A stretch of DNA of 63,467 nucleotides from positions 1 to 63,467 of the forward strand of contig JAAZAN010000181.1 in assembly GCA_012514315.1 (NCBI GenBank), written 5' to 3'. The first letter of the stretch is position 1. The number at the start of each line of letters is the position of its first letter. This DNA is from Chloroflexota bacterium. GTDB taxonomy: Bacteria > Chloroflexota > Anaerolineae > B4-G1. Below, one piece after another: positions 1 through 7,793 of the stretch. The position numbers and the translations under genes are program-made. The notes beneath the pieces were generated by a model. It saw nothing but the letters and a program-made list of their open reading frames with translations, was not told the origin of the DNA and made no database searches.

Positions 1-3000
1 CAGGGCGTTGAGCGGTCCACTATCTTCCATCCTCACGCTGCTGAATTGCGGTCTCGATTCCGCGATATCGCGGTTCGTATTGACGTGACGGTGGCCACTG
101 GATCCGATACCGAGATCAGACGCATCACTATTGCGAACCAGAGCGATCGGACTCGGCGTATCTCGCTCGTCAGCTATGCCGAGTTGGCTTTGGCCCCGAT
201 GAGTCTGGATGAGCGCCACCCTGCCTTCAACAAGCTCTTCATTGAGAGCGAGAGTGTTCCAGAGGCAGGTGCTCTTGTCTATCGGCGGAGGCCGCGATCA
301 TCGGACGACGATCCGGTGTTCTTAGCCTACAGCTTGGTCCTGGAGGATGCAGAGGCGCCCTCACTCGGGCTGTTCGAGACAGACCGGGCTCGTTTCATCG
401 GCAGAGGAAGCGACGCATCATGCCCAGTCGCCCTCATGGGAGACGGCATAGTGCTCACCTCAGCAACCGGCGCCACCCTGGACCCAGTTGTGGTCTCGCA
501 CTGCGAGTTGGAACTTGCACCCTATGGTGAAGCAAGGATCGCAACAGTCATGACAGCCGCGCGCGACCGAACGACCGCACTGACGCCTGTGCGTCGTTTC
601 CAGTCCTGGACACAGGTGACTCAGGCCTTCGAGGAAGCTGAGGGACAGAGCAAGATCGAGCTCCATCGCCTGCAGTTGCCAACGCCCCAACTCCAGACCG
701 TAGAGCAGTTGCTCTCCGCGCTGCTGTATCCCACTGCAGCACTCCGTGCGACGCCAGAGACGCTGACCAAGAATACCCTGTGGCAGTCAGGACTATGGAC
801 ACACGGGATCTCCGGCGACTATCCGATCCTCCTCGTACGGGTTCGCACTCGCGATCATCTTGATCTGCTTCGCGAGGCACTTACAGCGCATTGCTACTGG
901 CGCGCACGCTCAGTGGAGATCGACTTGGTCATCCTCAACGAGCGAGAGGAGGGATACGCTCAGGAGTTTCGGGGCGAGATCCGGCGTGTACTTCAGCGGA
1001 CAAAGACGGAGGCCCGGCTGGGACAGCATGGCGGCATCTTCATCGTCACAGCAGCGCAGCTCCGGCCGGACGAACGTGCGCTGCTGGAGACAACCGCCCG
1101 CGCGATTCTGGATGGGGAACGTAAGACGCTCGCGGATCACCTCCGGGGCGTACTTCAACCGCCTGCCACCCTCCCCGCGCTGGCGCCGACACGTCCTCCC
1201 TCCCCCTCGAGAGAGGCGGGGACCTCATATGCGCTTCAGCGGCCAGCCGACCTCATCTTCGACAACGGTCTCGGAGGGTTCTCCCCCGACGGTACTGAGT
1301 ACATGATCTACCTGGAGCCGGGCGCACATACTCCAGCCCCGTGGATCAATGTAATCGCCAATCCAGAATTTGGCTTCCTGGTTTCGGAGTCGGGAGGGGG
1401 TTACACGTGGGCGTTCAACAGCGGCGAGAACAGACTCACCACATGGCGGAACGATCCTGTCAGTGATATGCCGAGCGAGGCGATCTACATCCGTGACGAG
1501 GAGACGGTCGAGATCTGGTCGCCGACGCCCCTGCCCGCACCAGCAGATGCCCCATACCTGATTCGCCACAGTGCTGGATCGACGAGCTTCGTTCATCACA
1601 GCCACGAGCTGCAGCAGAACGTGCACCTATGTGTCGCACCAGACGCCCCAGTCAAGATTGCTCGTCTTACTCTGACAAACCAGTCGGACCGCGTACGCCG
1701 AATTACCGTGACGTACTACGCCGAGTGGGTCCTCGGGCCATCGCGCAGCGGGACGCAGCAGTACATTGTCTCTGAGTTCGACGCTGCCACCAACGCGTTG
1801 CTGGCTCGAAATGCCTACAATGCTGATTTCGGGCAACAAGTCGCCTTCGTTGCTTCCGACCACTCGCCACACGGAGTGACAACGGATCGCGCCGAATTCC
1901 TTGGGCTGAGAGGCACCCTGCGACACCCCGTCGCCCTGGACCGCGTTGGCCTGGGCGGCGCCGTGGAAGCCGGACTGGACCCGTGCGCCGTGTACCAGGT
2001 ACATCTCGACCTCGCGCCGGGTGAATCGCACGAGGTGGTCTTTGTGGTGGGCCAGGCTGAAGGGCGCTCGGAGGCAGTGCATCTTGCCCGTACCTACGCC
2101 AACCTCGTCCGGGCGCGGCAAACCGCGCAACAGGTTGCTGACTTCTGGAACGAGAACTTGGGTCGTGTACAGGTGAGCACGCCCGATCGCGCCACGGATC
2201 TGTTGCTCAATCGCTGGCTTCTCTACCAGACCATCGCATGCCGCCTGTGGGGACGCTCTGCATTATATCAGTCCAGTGGTGCATACGGGTATCGAGATCA
2301 GCTACAGGATGTCCTGGCATTGCTGCACACGCGTCCGGATCTGACGCGCGAGCATATCCTGCGCGCAGCAGAACACCAGTTTGAAGAAGGCGACGTACTC
2401 CACTGGTGGCACCCGCCCGCAAGTCGTGGCGTTCGCACGCGAATGACTGACGATCTGCTGTGGCTGCCATACGTCGTGACGCACTACATCGAGGTCACTG
2501 GAGATGCGGAGATCCTTGGTGAGAGCATTTCTTTCCTGAAGGCTGATCCCCTTGGACCTGATGAGGCCGAACGCTACGCCCAGTACAGTGCCCTTGGAGA
2601 GCCGGCATCGCTATTTGACCATTGTCTTCGCGCTCTGGAGCGTGGAACCACGTCCAGCCAACGAGGCCTGCCATTGATCGGACACGGCGACTGGAACGAC
2701 GGGATGAACCGCGTTGGCATCGGAGGCCAGGGCGAGAGCGTGTGGTTGGGATGGTTTCTGTACTCGAATCTGTCGCGCTTTGCCGATCTGTGTGATCAGC
2801 TCGGTGAGAATATGCGTGCAACTCGGCTGCGACAACAGGCCGAAGACCTGAGACACGCCCTGAACGCAAACGCATGGGATGGTCAGTGGTACATCCGAGC
2901 AACCTACGATGACGGCTGTCCGCTAGGATCTGCCGCCAGCGACGAATGTCAGATTGACGCCATCGCTCAGTCTTGGGCTGTGCTGTCAGGTGCTGCCGAT

Positions 3001-3651
3001 CCTAAGCGAGCGGAAGAGGCGATGGCGTCGGTTTACGAACGTCTTGTGCGCGAGGATGATAGACTGGTGTTATTGTTCACACCGCCGTTCGACCGTACTC
3101 AGCGCGACCCCGGATACATCAAGGGCTATCCTCCTGGCATTCGTGAAAATGGCGGGCAGTACACCCACGCAGCTATGTGGACCGTCTGGTCATTCGCCGC
3201 GCTGGATCAGGGGAATCTAGCAGGTCGATTGTTCTCCCTACTGAACCCTATCCAACATAGTGACACGGTCGCCAAGCGAAACCGGTACCGTGTTGAGCCG
3301 TACGTCGTCTCTGCCGACGTCTATGGAGCACCTCCCCACACAGGCAGAGGCGGTTGGACTTGGTACACCGGATCATCAGGGTGGATGTATCGGCTTGGGC
3401 TGGAAGCAATCCTCGGCATACGCCGGAGAGCCGACACTCTCACCATTTCGCCGTGTATTCCTTCGGACTGGACCGAGTACTCCGTGGCATATCAATATGG
3501 TGGCAGTACTTATCACATTCAGGTCAGGAATCCCGAAGCGGTCTGTCAGGGAATCCGGTCGGTCCAGGTTGACGGCGCCAGCGCACCGCCAGACGCAGTC
3601 CACCTACGCGATGACGGATGCGACCATCATATCCAGATGGTCATGGGCTGA
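1..3651 (+). CDS. ndvB: Cyclic beta-1,2-glucan synthase (NdvB-type), C-terminal part, 5'-truncated by window edge
   Basis: The frame is open from the first base, so the N-terminal half lies outside the window; 1216 residues are visible. They match the C-terminal part of NdvB-type cyclic beta-1,2-glucan synthases. In order there is a beta-sandwich carbohydrate-binding region (about 15-215), a linker region (about 220-380), a second carbohydrate-binding region starting near FDNGLGGFSPDG, and the GH94 (alpha/alpha)6 barrel. The GH94 acid motif GDWNDG is at about residues 896-901, followed by ENGGQYTHAAMW and GRGGWTWYTGSSGWMYR. In NdvB this part is the phosphorylase-like domain that sets chain length and aids cyclisation; the GT84 glycosyltransferase and membrane segments should lie upstream. 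A free-standing 1,2-beta-oligoglucan phosphorylase is the alternative, but the frame shows no start with a ribosome site. It is followed at once by the msrB promoter. Confidence 0.85.
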   Translation, partial: QGVERSTIFHPHAAELRSRFRDIAVRIDVTVATGSDTEIRRITIANQSDRTRRISLVSYAELALAPMSLDERHPAFNKLFIESESVPEAGALVYRRRPRSSDDDPVFLAYSLVLEDAEAPSLGLFETDRARFIGRGSDASCPVALMGDGIVLTSATGATLDPVVVSHCELELAPYGEARIATVMTAARDRTTALTPVRRFQSWTQVTQAFEEAEGQSKIELHRLQLPTPQLQTVEQLLSALLYPTAALRATPETLTKNTLWQSGLWTHGISGDYPILLVRVRTRDHLDLLREALTAHCYWRARSVEIDLVILNEREEGYAQEFRGEIRRVLQRTKTEARLGQHGGIFIVTAAQLRPDERALLETTARAILDGERKTLADHLRGVLQPPATLPALAPTRPPSPSREAGTSYALQRPADLIFDNGLGGFSPDGTEYMIYLEPGAHTPAPWINVIANPEFGFLVSESGGGYTWAFNSGENRLTTWRNDPVSDMPSEAIYIRDEETVEIWSPTPLPAPADAPYLIRHSAGSTSFVHHSHELQQNVHLCVAPDAPVKIARLTLTNQSDRVRRITVTYYAEWVLGPSRSGTQQYIVSEFDAATNALLARNAYNADFGQQVAFVASDHSPHGVTTDRAEFLGLRGTLRHPVALDRVGLGGAVEAGLDPCAVYQVHLDLAPGESHEVVFVVGQAEGRSEAVHLARTYANLVRARQTAQQVADFWNENLGRVQVSTPDRATDLLLNRWLLYQTIACRLWGRSALYQSSGAYGYRDQLQDVLALLHTRPDLTREHILRAAEHQFEEGDVLHWWHPPASRGVRTRMTDDLLWLPYVVTHYIEVTGDAEILGESISFLKADPLGPDEAERYAQYSALGEPASLFDHCLRALERGTTSSQRGLPLIGHGDWNDGMNRVGIGGQGESVWLGWFLYSNLSRFADLCDQLGENMRATRLRQQAEDLRHALNANAWDGQWYIRATYDDGCPLGSAASDECQIDAIAQSWAVLSGAADPKRAEEAMASVYERLVREDDRLVLLFTPPFDRTQRDPGYIKGYPPGIRENGGQYTHAAMWTVWSFAALDQGNLAGRLFSLLNPIQHSDTVAKRNRYRVEPYVVSADVYGAPPHTGRGGWTWYTGSSGWMYRLGLEAILGIRRRADTLTISPCIPSDWTEYSVAYQYGGSTYHIQVRNPEAVCQGIRSVQVDGASAPPDAVHLRDDGCDHHIQMVMG

Positions 3652-3656
3652 TCCGC

Positions 3657-3665
3657 TGGTATAAT
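3657..3665 (+). promoter_or_regulatory. Extended -10 promoter for msrB
   Basis: TGGTATAAT is a consensus -10 (TATAAT at 3660) with an upstream TGn extension. There is no good -35 at 16-18 bp, as expected for an extended -10 promoter. The predicted start is near 3672, giving a leader of about 60 nt that contains the hairpin at 3681-3713. Confidence 0.6.
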
Positions 3666-3680
3666 GGACGTATTGTCCGG

Positions 3681-3713
3681 TGAGGCCTCGGAGCCTCTGA
3701 GATCGCGGCCTCA
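3681..3713 (+). other. Leader hairpin upstream of msrB
   Basis: The outer stem pairs TGAGGCC (3681-3687) with GGCCTCA (3707-3713). Inside it CTCGGA can pair with TCTGAG with one G-U pair. It lies between the promoter and the msrB ribosome site and is not followed by a T run, so it is more likely an mRNA leader structure than a terminator. Confidence 0.4.
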
Positions 3714-3731
3714 CCACAGAGGAGGGCACAC

Positions 3732-4151
3732 ATGCCTGAGAAGATCAAGAAGACCAACGAGGAATGGAAGGCGATCTTGACGCCCGATCAATACCACGTC
3801 ACGCGTGAAGGTGGGACCGAACGAGCGTTCTCCGGGGAGTACTACAACCTGAAGGCACGGGGGACCTACAAATGCGTCAACTGCGGCCAGGCGCTCTTCA
3901 GCTCCGAACAGAAGTACGACTCAGGGAGCGGATGGCCCAGCTTTTGGGCTCCAATCCGTGATGAGAACGTGATGACTCGGCCAGACTACAAGCTCTTCAC
4001 GCGCCGCACCGAGGTCCTGTGCAGCCGGTGCAATGCGCATTTGGGCCACGTTTTCGAGGACGGTCCGCCGCCAACCGGGTTGCGCTATTGCATGAACTCA
4101 GTTGCGCTCAAGTTTGCACCGTCTGAAGAAACCGATGGTGATGATGCCTGA
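3732..4151 (+). CDS. msrB: Peptide-methionine (R)-S-oxide reductase MsrB
   Basis: This 139-residue protein reduces methionine-R-sulfoxide in oxidised proteins, using thioredoxin-type electrons. It covers the whole MsrB fold: a helical N-terminus with EEWKAILTPDQYHVTREGGTE, the zinc site made of CVNC and CSRC, the SGSGWPSFWAP strand, the NAHLGHVFEDGP loop, and the catalytic cysteine in RYCMNS. The length is that of a stand-alone MsrB without an MsrA domain. The ATG at 3732 has an AGGAGG-type site about 7 nt upstream. It is probably a single-gene transcript from the extended -10 promoter, ending no later than the hairpin at 4315-4343. Confidence 0.95.
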   Translation: MPEKIKKTNEEWKAILTPDQYHVTREGGTERAFSGEYYNLKARGTYKCVNCGQALFSSEQKYDSGSGWPSFWAPIRDENVMTRPDYKLFTRRTEVLCSRCNAHLGHVFEDGPPPTGLRYCMNSVALKFAPSEETDGDDA

Positions 4152-4263
4152 GATCTGAAAGCCTATTGACCCAGCAATCGCCCAGGCTCTGCCCGTACGG
4201 TTGGCGTCGTAGCGCGCGCGTATGGAGATCGTAGGGTTTGCGTCCAGCTGAGGCGTGGACTTG

Positions 4264-4272
4264 TGGTAGGAT
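4264..4272 (+). promoter_or_regulatory. Candidate extended -10 promoter for small RNA 1
   Basis: TGGTAGGAT has the TGn extension directly before a TAGGAT hexamer. No clear -35 is seen. The predicted start near 4279 is about 35 nt before the terminator stem, which would give a short RNA. Confidence 0.35.
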
Positions 4273-4278
4273 ATTGTC

Positions 4279-4350
4279 AGGCGTAAGGTGGCTCATTTCT
4301 TTTCTCCTCCTGTAGAGAGTCGGGGTTCGGGGCCCCGACTCTCGTGTTAT
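4279..4350 (+). ncRNA. Candidate small RNA 1 with CU-rich anti-SD-like stretch and terminator
   Basis: The interval between msrB and the next gene holds an extended -10, then a TAAGGTGG segment, an unpaired pyrimidine run ending in TCTCCTCCT, and a perfect 11-bp stem (GAGAGTCGGGG at 4315-4325 with CCCCGACTCTC at 4333-4343, loop of 7). The predicted RNA is about 70 nt. The TCCTCCT part could pair with Shine-Dalgarno sequences. The same order of elements recurs at 5682-5757. The stem may simply end the msrB transcript; a separate RNA is inferred. Confidence 0.4.
4315..4343 (+). terminator. Strong stem-loop downstream of msrB / end of sRNA 1
   Basis: An 11-bp perfect, GC-rich stem with a 7-nt loop, followed by GTGTTAT with only a weak T tract. 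Confidence 0.6.
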
Positions 4351-4385
4351 ATGGCGTTCAAGACACTAACGTGCACGAGCTTCAC

Positions 4386-4413
4386 TTGTCACCGGCCCTC
4401 GGTCAGGTATACT
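4386..4413 (+). promoter_or_regulatory. Sigma70-type promoter of the URO-D family gene
   Basis: TTGTCA (4386) and TATACT (4408) are separated by 16 bp. The predicted start is near 4420, 50 nt before the ATG at 4471. Confidence 0.6.
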
Positions 4414-4470
4414 TCCAGCGATAGGCTTCTACTCGATTTCAGCCCGTAACCCATATTGGAGGTCGACTGC

Positions 4471-5529
4471 ATGAGCTTCGAACCCGACTTTCGCCATATG
4501 GTCGCCGTCTTGGAGAATCGACGGCCCCAGCGCCTGCCCGTCTACGAACACCTGATCAACCCTGAGTTCATGGAGCTGGCGCTTGACACCAGGTTTGCAG
4601 AGTGTGTGCACGGTGATGAAGCTGATGTCGATGAGTTCTTCCGTCAGTACTGTCGCTTCTACCGGGAGATGACATACGATACCGTCTCGTTCGAGGTCTG
4701 CATCACAAGCATCCTACCTGATAGCGGTGCGCTCCGTGGGGGTCGCCCAGGCCCCATCCAGACCCGCGCTGACTTCGAGAGATATCCGTGGGACGAGCTT
4801 GTCGACCGCTACTGGGCCCTGGCAAGCACTCAATTCAGTGCGCTGCGGAGGCAATTGCCCGCCGGTATGAAAGCTATCGGTGGCGTCGGCAACGGCGTAT
4901 TCGAGATCAGTGAGGACTTGGTAGGATTTGAGTACCTGTGCTACTTGCAGGTTGACGACCCACAGCTTTTCGCTGACCTGTACAGGCGCATCGGAGACCT
5001 GATGGTTGAGATCTGGCGCGGATTCCTGGAGCGCCACGCGGATGACTTCGCGGCCTGTCGCTTCGGCGACGATCTGGGCTTCAAGACGGGAACTTTGCTT
5101 GCCCCATCAACGTTGATCCGCCACGTGATCCCGGAGTATTCGCGCGTCATCGATCTCGTACACCGCGCGGGCAAGCGATTCCTCTGGCATTCACGCGGCA
5201 ACATCTTCGCGGTGATGGAGGAAGCCATCACTGCCGGGATCGACGGCAAGCACTCGAACGAAGATGTGATCGCACCTTTCGACCGCTGGATCAGCGATTA
5301 CTCTGATCGCATCGCGCTGGTCGGAGGCATCGACGTGGACGTCCTCTGCAAGCAGAAGCCCGATGACATAGTGGCGCGCGTTGTCGAGCTGGGCCATCGG
5401 TACCGTGATGCTGCGTGTGGATACGCACTGGGCTCAGGCAACTCCATACCCGAGTACGTGCCCGTCGATGGCTACCTGGCCATGATCCACGCGGCTCAGG
5501 AGATTCGTCGATCCGAAGAAGGAGCGTGA
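4471..5529 (+). CDS. Uroporphyrinogen decarboxylase family protein (URO-D/MtaA superfamily)
   Basis: This 352-residue protein has the (beta/alpha)8 layout of the URO-D/MtaA superfamily: an N-terminal RLPVYEHLINPEF segment, a middle GDDLGFKTG strand, then LWHSRGN and GGIDVDVL near the C-terminus. In the zinc-dependent methyltransferase branch (MtaA, CmuA) the zinc site includes HxCGN and a late cysteine. Here the corresponding segments read HSRGN and GSGNSIP, so these cysteines are absent and a corrinoid/CoM methyltransferase role is unlikely. There are no heme genes nearby, so true UroD is not supported either. The start is the ATG at 4471 with GGAGG 8 nt upstream; an upstream TTG in frame is less likely. 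The gene stands alone between two candidate sRNAs. The exact substrate is unknown. Confidence 0.8.
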   Translation: MSFEPDFRHMVAVLENRRPQRLPVYEHLINPEFMELALDTRFAECVHGDEADVDEFFRQYCRFYREMTYDTVSFEVCITSILPDSGALRGGRPGPIQTRADFERYPWDELVDRYWALASTQFSALRRQLPAGMKAIGGVGNGVFEISEDLVGFEYLCYLQVDDPQLFADLYRRIGDLMVEIWRGFLERHADDFAACRFGDDLGFKTGTLLAPSTLIRHVIPEYSRVIDLVHRAGKRFLWHSRGNIFAVMEEAITAGIDGKHSNEDVIAPFDRWISDYSDRIALVGGIDVDVLCKQKPDDIVARVVELGHRYRDAACGYALGSGNSIPEYVPVDGYLAMIHAAQEIRRSEEGA

Positions 5530-5666
5530 TCCATTTGCAGTCTGTCTTAGTGGACTGCGAAGCGACACGTCGAGCATCCAATCGCGTTGGGATGCCAATA
5601 CCCCGTTCCCGACTCTGACAGCGTATACCGTTCGTAGGGCAAGCGTCCAGAAACGAAACCGGAATG

Positions 5667-5675
5667 TGGTACAAT
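5667..5675 (+). promoter_or_regulatory. Extended -10 promoter for small RNA 2
   Basis: TGGTACAAT is a strong extended -10 (TACAAT at 5670). The predicted start is near 5682. There is no protein-coding frame downstream on this strand before the terminator, so the promoter appears to serve a non-coding RNA. Confidence 0.5.
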
Positions 5676-5681
5676 AGAGTT

Positions 5682-5757
5682 AAGCAGGAAGCTGTTCCTT
5701 CTTGTCCTCCTTTTGGAAAGAGCCGGGATCGCTGTGCCCCCGGCTCTTGTCTTGTCT
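5682..5757 (+). ncRNA. Candidate small RNA 2, similar in design to small RNA 1
   Basis: The predicted transcript of about 75 nt starts with TTAAG and has a small hairpin (AGGAA/TTCCT around GCTG). A CU-rich run containing TCCTCCTTTT follows. It ends in a 10-bp stem (AAGAGCCGGG at 5718-5727 with CCCGGCTCTT at 5739-5748) and GTCTTGTCT. The convergent LysE gene lies beyond it. The order TAAG, pyrimidine run, TCCTCCT and terminator matches the element at 4279-4350. The promoter is better here than for element 1, so this is the stronger of the two RNA candidates. Confidence 0.5.
5718..5748 (+). terminator. Intrinsic terminator of small RNA 2 / URO-D family gene
   Basis: A 10-bp stem with an 11-nt loop, followed by the T-rich GTCTTGTCT. 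It also stands between the plus-strand unit and the convergent LysE gene. Confidence 0.65.
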
Positions 5758-5804
5758 ATCGCCTGTTGGTAGCCCGCATCTCGCGGTAAGCCTCGGTCGA
5801 GCAG

Positions 5805-6425
5805 CTAGCCCATCCCGCTGATCCCCTTAGCGATCTGGAACAGCCCAAACCCGCTGAGTAGGAGCGCCGACACACCAAGCACAGTCCGACTGAAATGCCG
5901 TCCCAACCGACTGGCTGAGCTGAAGAGCAGTATCACCGTGCCCATCCCCAATATCATCGCCAGGTAGAATCCCACAAGGAACCCTATCCCGTTCGCCGGC
6001 GTCTCCCGCCATCCGGCGATAAGAATCGGCCCCGTCACCAGGCTCCAGAACAGATAAGGAGATGGACTCAACACATTCACGAGAGCAGCGTGCCGCAGAC
6101 TCTCCGTACCGGTACTGGAGGAATCTGGTTCACTGTCATCATACGTCCGCCAACCACGGAATGCGTTCCAGGCAAGATACAGCACGTACAGTCCGCCCGC
6201 CACGTATAGCACACGCTGCACAGACAGTGGGATCTGGTTGAGAACGAGTAGCACGATCACCAGCATCGGGCCGTCGCTAACCAGAGGCGCCAGCGCCGCT
6301 GGCAGTGTCCGTCGCCATCCGTGGCGCGTCGCTTGCCCGATCAGATAAGCCTGAAACGGACCAGGTTGCGCGACCGCCGCCATGCCATACCCAATACCCT
6401 GCATCAAGTAGGCCAACAGGTTCAA
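5805..6425 (-). CDS. LysE/RhtB-type amino-acid exporter family protein
   Basis: This 206-residue inner-membrane protein has about six hydrophobic helices, the usual size and layout of LysE/RhtB exporters. It shows the family's N-terminal AQPGPFQAYLIGQ segment, corresponding to the (S/T)PGP signature, and the NVLSPSPYLFW segment (family NPKxxLFF). These proteins export amino acids or related small metabolites by proton exchange; the substrate cannot be told here. The chosen start is a TTG with GGGAG 9 nt upstream. Longer in-frame extensions reach into the preceding SPFH gene and do not look like protein. It lies 82 bp after the SPFH gene and may be co-transcribed. Confidence 0.8.
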   Translation of the reverse strand: MNLLAYLMQGIGYGMAAVAQPGPFQAYLIGQATRHGWRRTLPAALAPLVSDGPMLVIVLLVLNQIPLSVQRVLYVAGGLYVLYLAWNAFRGWRTYDDSEPDSSSTGTESLRHAALVNVLSPSPYLFWSLVTGPILIAGWRETPANGIGFLVGFYLAMILGMGTVILLFSSASRLGRHFSRTVLGVSALLLSGFGLFQIAKGISGMG

Positions 6426-6507
6426 TCCAGCTTGCTCCCTCTCACAACCAGCCACCCCCCAGACCATGAGGACCCAGTGACAGTGCCTGGCGTCCGCCAC
6501 GCTGAGC

Positions 6508-7338
6508 CTACTGCCTCTCCTTCGGCGTGAACGCCACGGGTAGTTCACCAAGCAACAGCGTCGGACTAATTCCATGCTCTGTAAGCACAACCTTGGAGTT
6601 CTCACGCAGCGCCGCTTCGGTCATCTCCAACTGCTTGAGCACCTGCGCATTGCCTTGGAAGTACTGTTGGGCTGCCTCATTGACAAGCTCGATTGCCCTG
6701 GCCTTGCCCTCGGCGATCTTGATGGCGGCCTCGCGCTCGCCTTCCGCACGCTGGATGGTGGCTTTCTTCTGCTGTTCCGCCGCTTCGTACTCTCCCGTAG
6801 CCAACAGACGCATAGCACGCCGCTCCTGCTCCGCAGTCTTCTGCTTGTGCATCGCGCGCTTGATGTCTTCCGGAGGATCGATCAGCATGATCTCAACCTT
6901 ACTCACGGCAAGCCCCCACTCCTCAGCGAATCGGTTGAGCACACGCTGGAGGTTGTCCGCAATTCGCTCACGCGCCACCAGACTCTCGTCGAGCGTCAGG
7001 TCACCGAACTCCTGGCGCAGATTGGTCATAGCGAGCTGCACGATAGCGCGTTTCCAGTTGTCGATGTTGTAGAATGTTCTCTTGATCGACTCCTCATCGG
7101 CCGCTGGCCGCACCCACATCACACCGTCAACCTGGATCTCAACGTTATCCTTCGTGATGACCGCCTGTGGTGTGATATCCATCGTGTGCTCACGGATATC
7201 ACGGACACGAATGACGTGCACAATGGGAATCTGAAACCCCAAACCCGGCAGGACGAATCCGGAGTACTTGCCCAGTGTCTCCTGGATACCGCGCTCGTAT
7301 GGCATGATCGTGTAGATGAACGATCGTATGATTCTCAC
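6508..7338 (-). CDS. SPFH/Band 7 (stomatin/paraslipin-like) protein
   Basis: 276 residues. The SPFH domain spans about 15-180, with GKYSGFVLPGLGFQIPI, the ITKDNVEIQVDGVMWVR strand and LDPxxDIK-like MLIDPPEDIKRAM. A charged coiled coil follows (about 160-235, rich in E, K, R, A and Q) and a short hydrophobic tail. Family members assemble as membrane-associated oligomers that organise membrane domains, often together with NfeD or FtsH. No nfeD is adjacent. The N-terminus is only weakly hydrophobic, so the membrane anchor may be a re-entrant hairpin or peripheral. The GTG start has GAGGAGG 6-7 nt upstream. Confidence 0.88.
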   Translation of the reverse strand: MRIIRSFIYTIMPYERGIQETLGKYSGFVLPGLGFQIPIVHVIRVRDIREHTMDITPQAVITKDNVEIQVDGVMWVRPAADEESIKRTFYNIDNWKRAIVQLAMTNLRQEFGDLTLDESLVARERIADNLQRVLNRFAEEWGLAVSKVEIMLIDPPEDIKRAMHKQKTAEQERRAMRLLATGEYEAAEQQKKATIQRAEGEREAAIKIAEGKARAIELVNEAAQQYFQGNAQVLKQLEMTEAALRENSKVVLTEHGISPTLLLGELPVAFTPKERQ

Positions 7339-7408
7339 AGACTCCCTCCTCGATTGTGTTTTCGCACCGTTGGCCTACTCAGCGCTGTTCAATCTGTGTA
7401 TATGGAGC

Positions 7409-7780
7409 TCAGTTCTTCTCCGTCATTCGACCGAGCGACGCATCACCACCTGGTGTCCCGTCAGTTGGATGGGAATCCATCTCATCAGCGCCACCACGAA
7501 AGATTCGCGGCAAGTAGATCGAAGGTCGATCGTCCCAAACAACCCACCCCTCGCGTGTAAGCGAATCGTAGAACAGGTTCATACCCAGAGCAGCCAGACA
7601 GCAGCACAGTGAGATCGAGAAGAACAGACCAGGCCCGATCAACTCCCGCCACCTCGTTGGCCGGTTCCACGCGGGTTCCTCAGCAGGCGCAGCGAGCACA
7701 GCGTGCACACTCTGACCACAGTAGGGACAGAGCAGCGCATCACCTGGAATCTCACGAGCGCACGACACACACTGAGCCAT
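7409..7780 (-). CDS. Zinc-ribbon single-pass membrane protein
   Basis: This 123-residue protein starts with a compact zinc ribbon (CVSC at 4-7, CPYC at about 18-21). A linker of about 30 residues leads to one hydrophobic helix (about 48-75, containing SISLCCCLAALGMNLF) and a polar tail. Such zinc-ribbon/TM proteins are common and mostly of unknown role. The ATG start has GAGGAG just upstream and follows the lamin-tail gene by 13 bp, so the two are almost certainly one transcript. Longer N-terminal readings overlap that gene and were discarded. Confidence 0.7.
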   Translation of the reverse strand: MAQCVSCAREIPGDALLCPYCGQSVHAVLAAPAEEPAWNRPTRWRELIGPGLFFSISLCCCLAALGMNLFYDSLTREGWVVWDDRPSIYLPRIFRGGADEMDSHPTDGTPGGDASLGRMTEKN

Positions 7781-7793
7781 TGACTCCTCACCG

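Noticed and set aside
4108..4296. Minus-strand 62-codon frame with AGGAGG and ATG opposite the candidate sRNA 1
   Set aside because: The ribosome-site look is just the complement of the TCCTCCT stretch. The frame runs through the end of msrB, has no protein-like composition, and no promoter precedes it on that strand.
6574..7560. Long plus-strand frame (328 codons) opposite the SPFH gene
   Set aside because: The minus strand encodes a clear SPFH domain with start and ribosome site; the plus frame shows no family motif.
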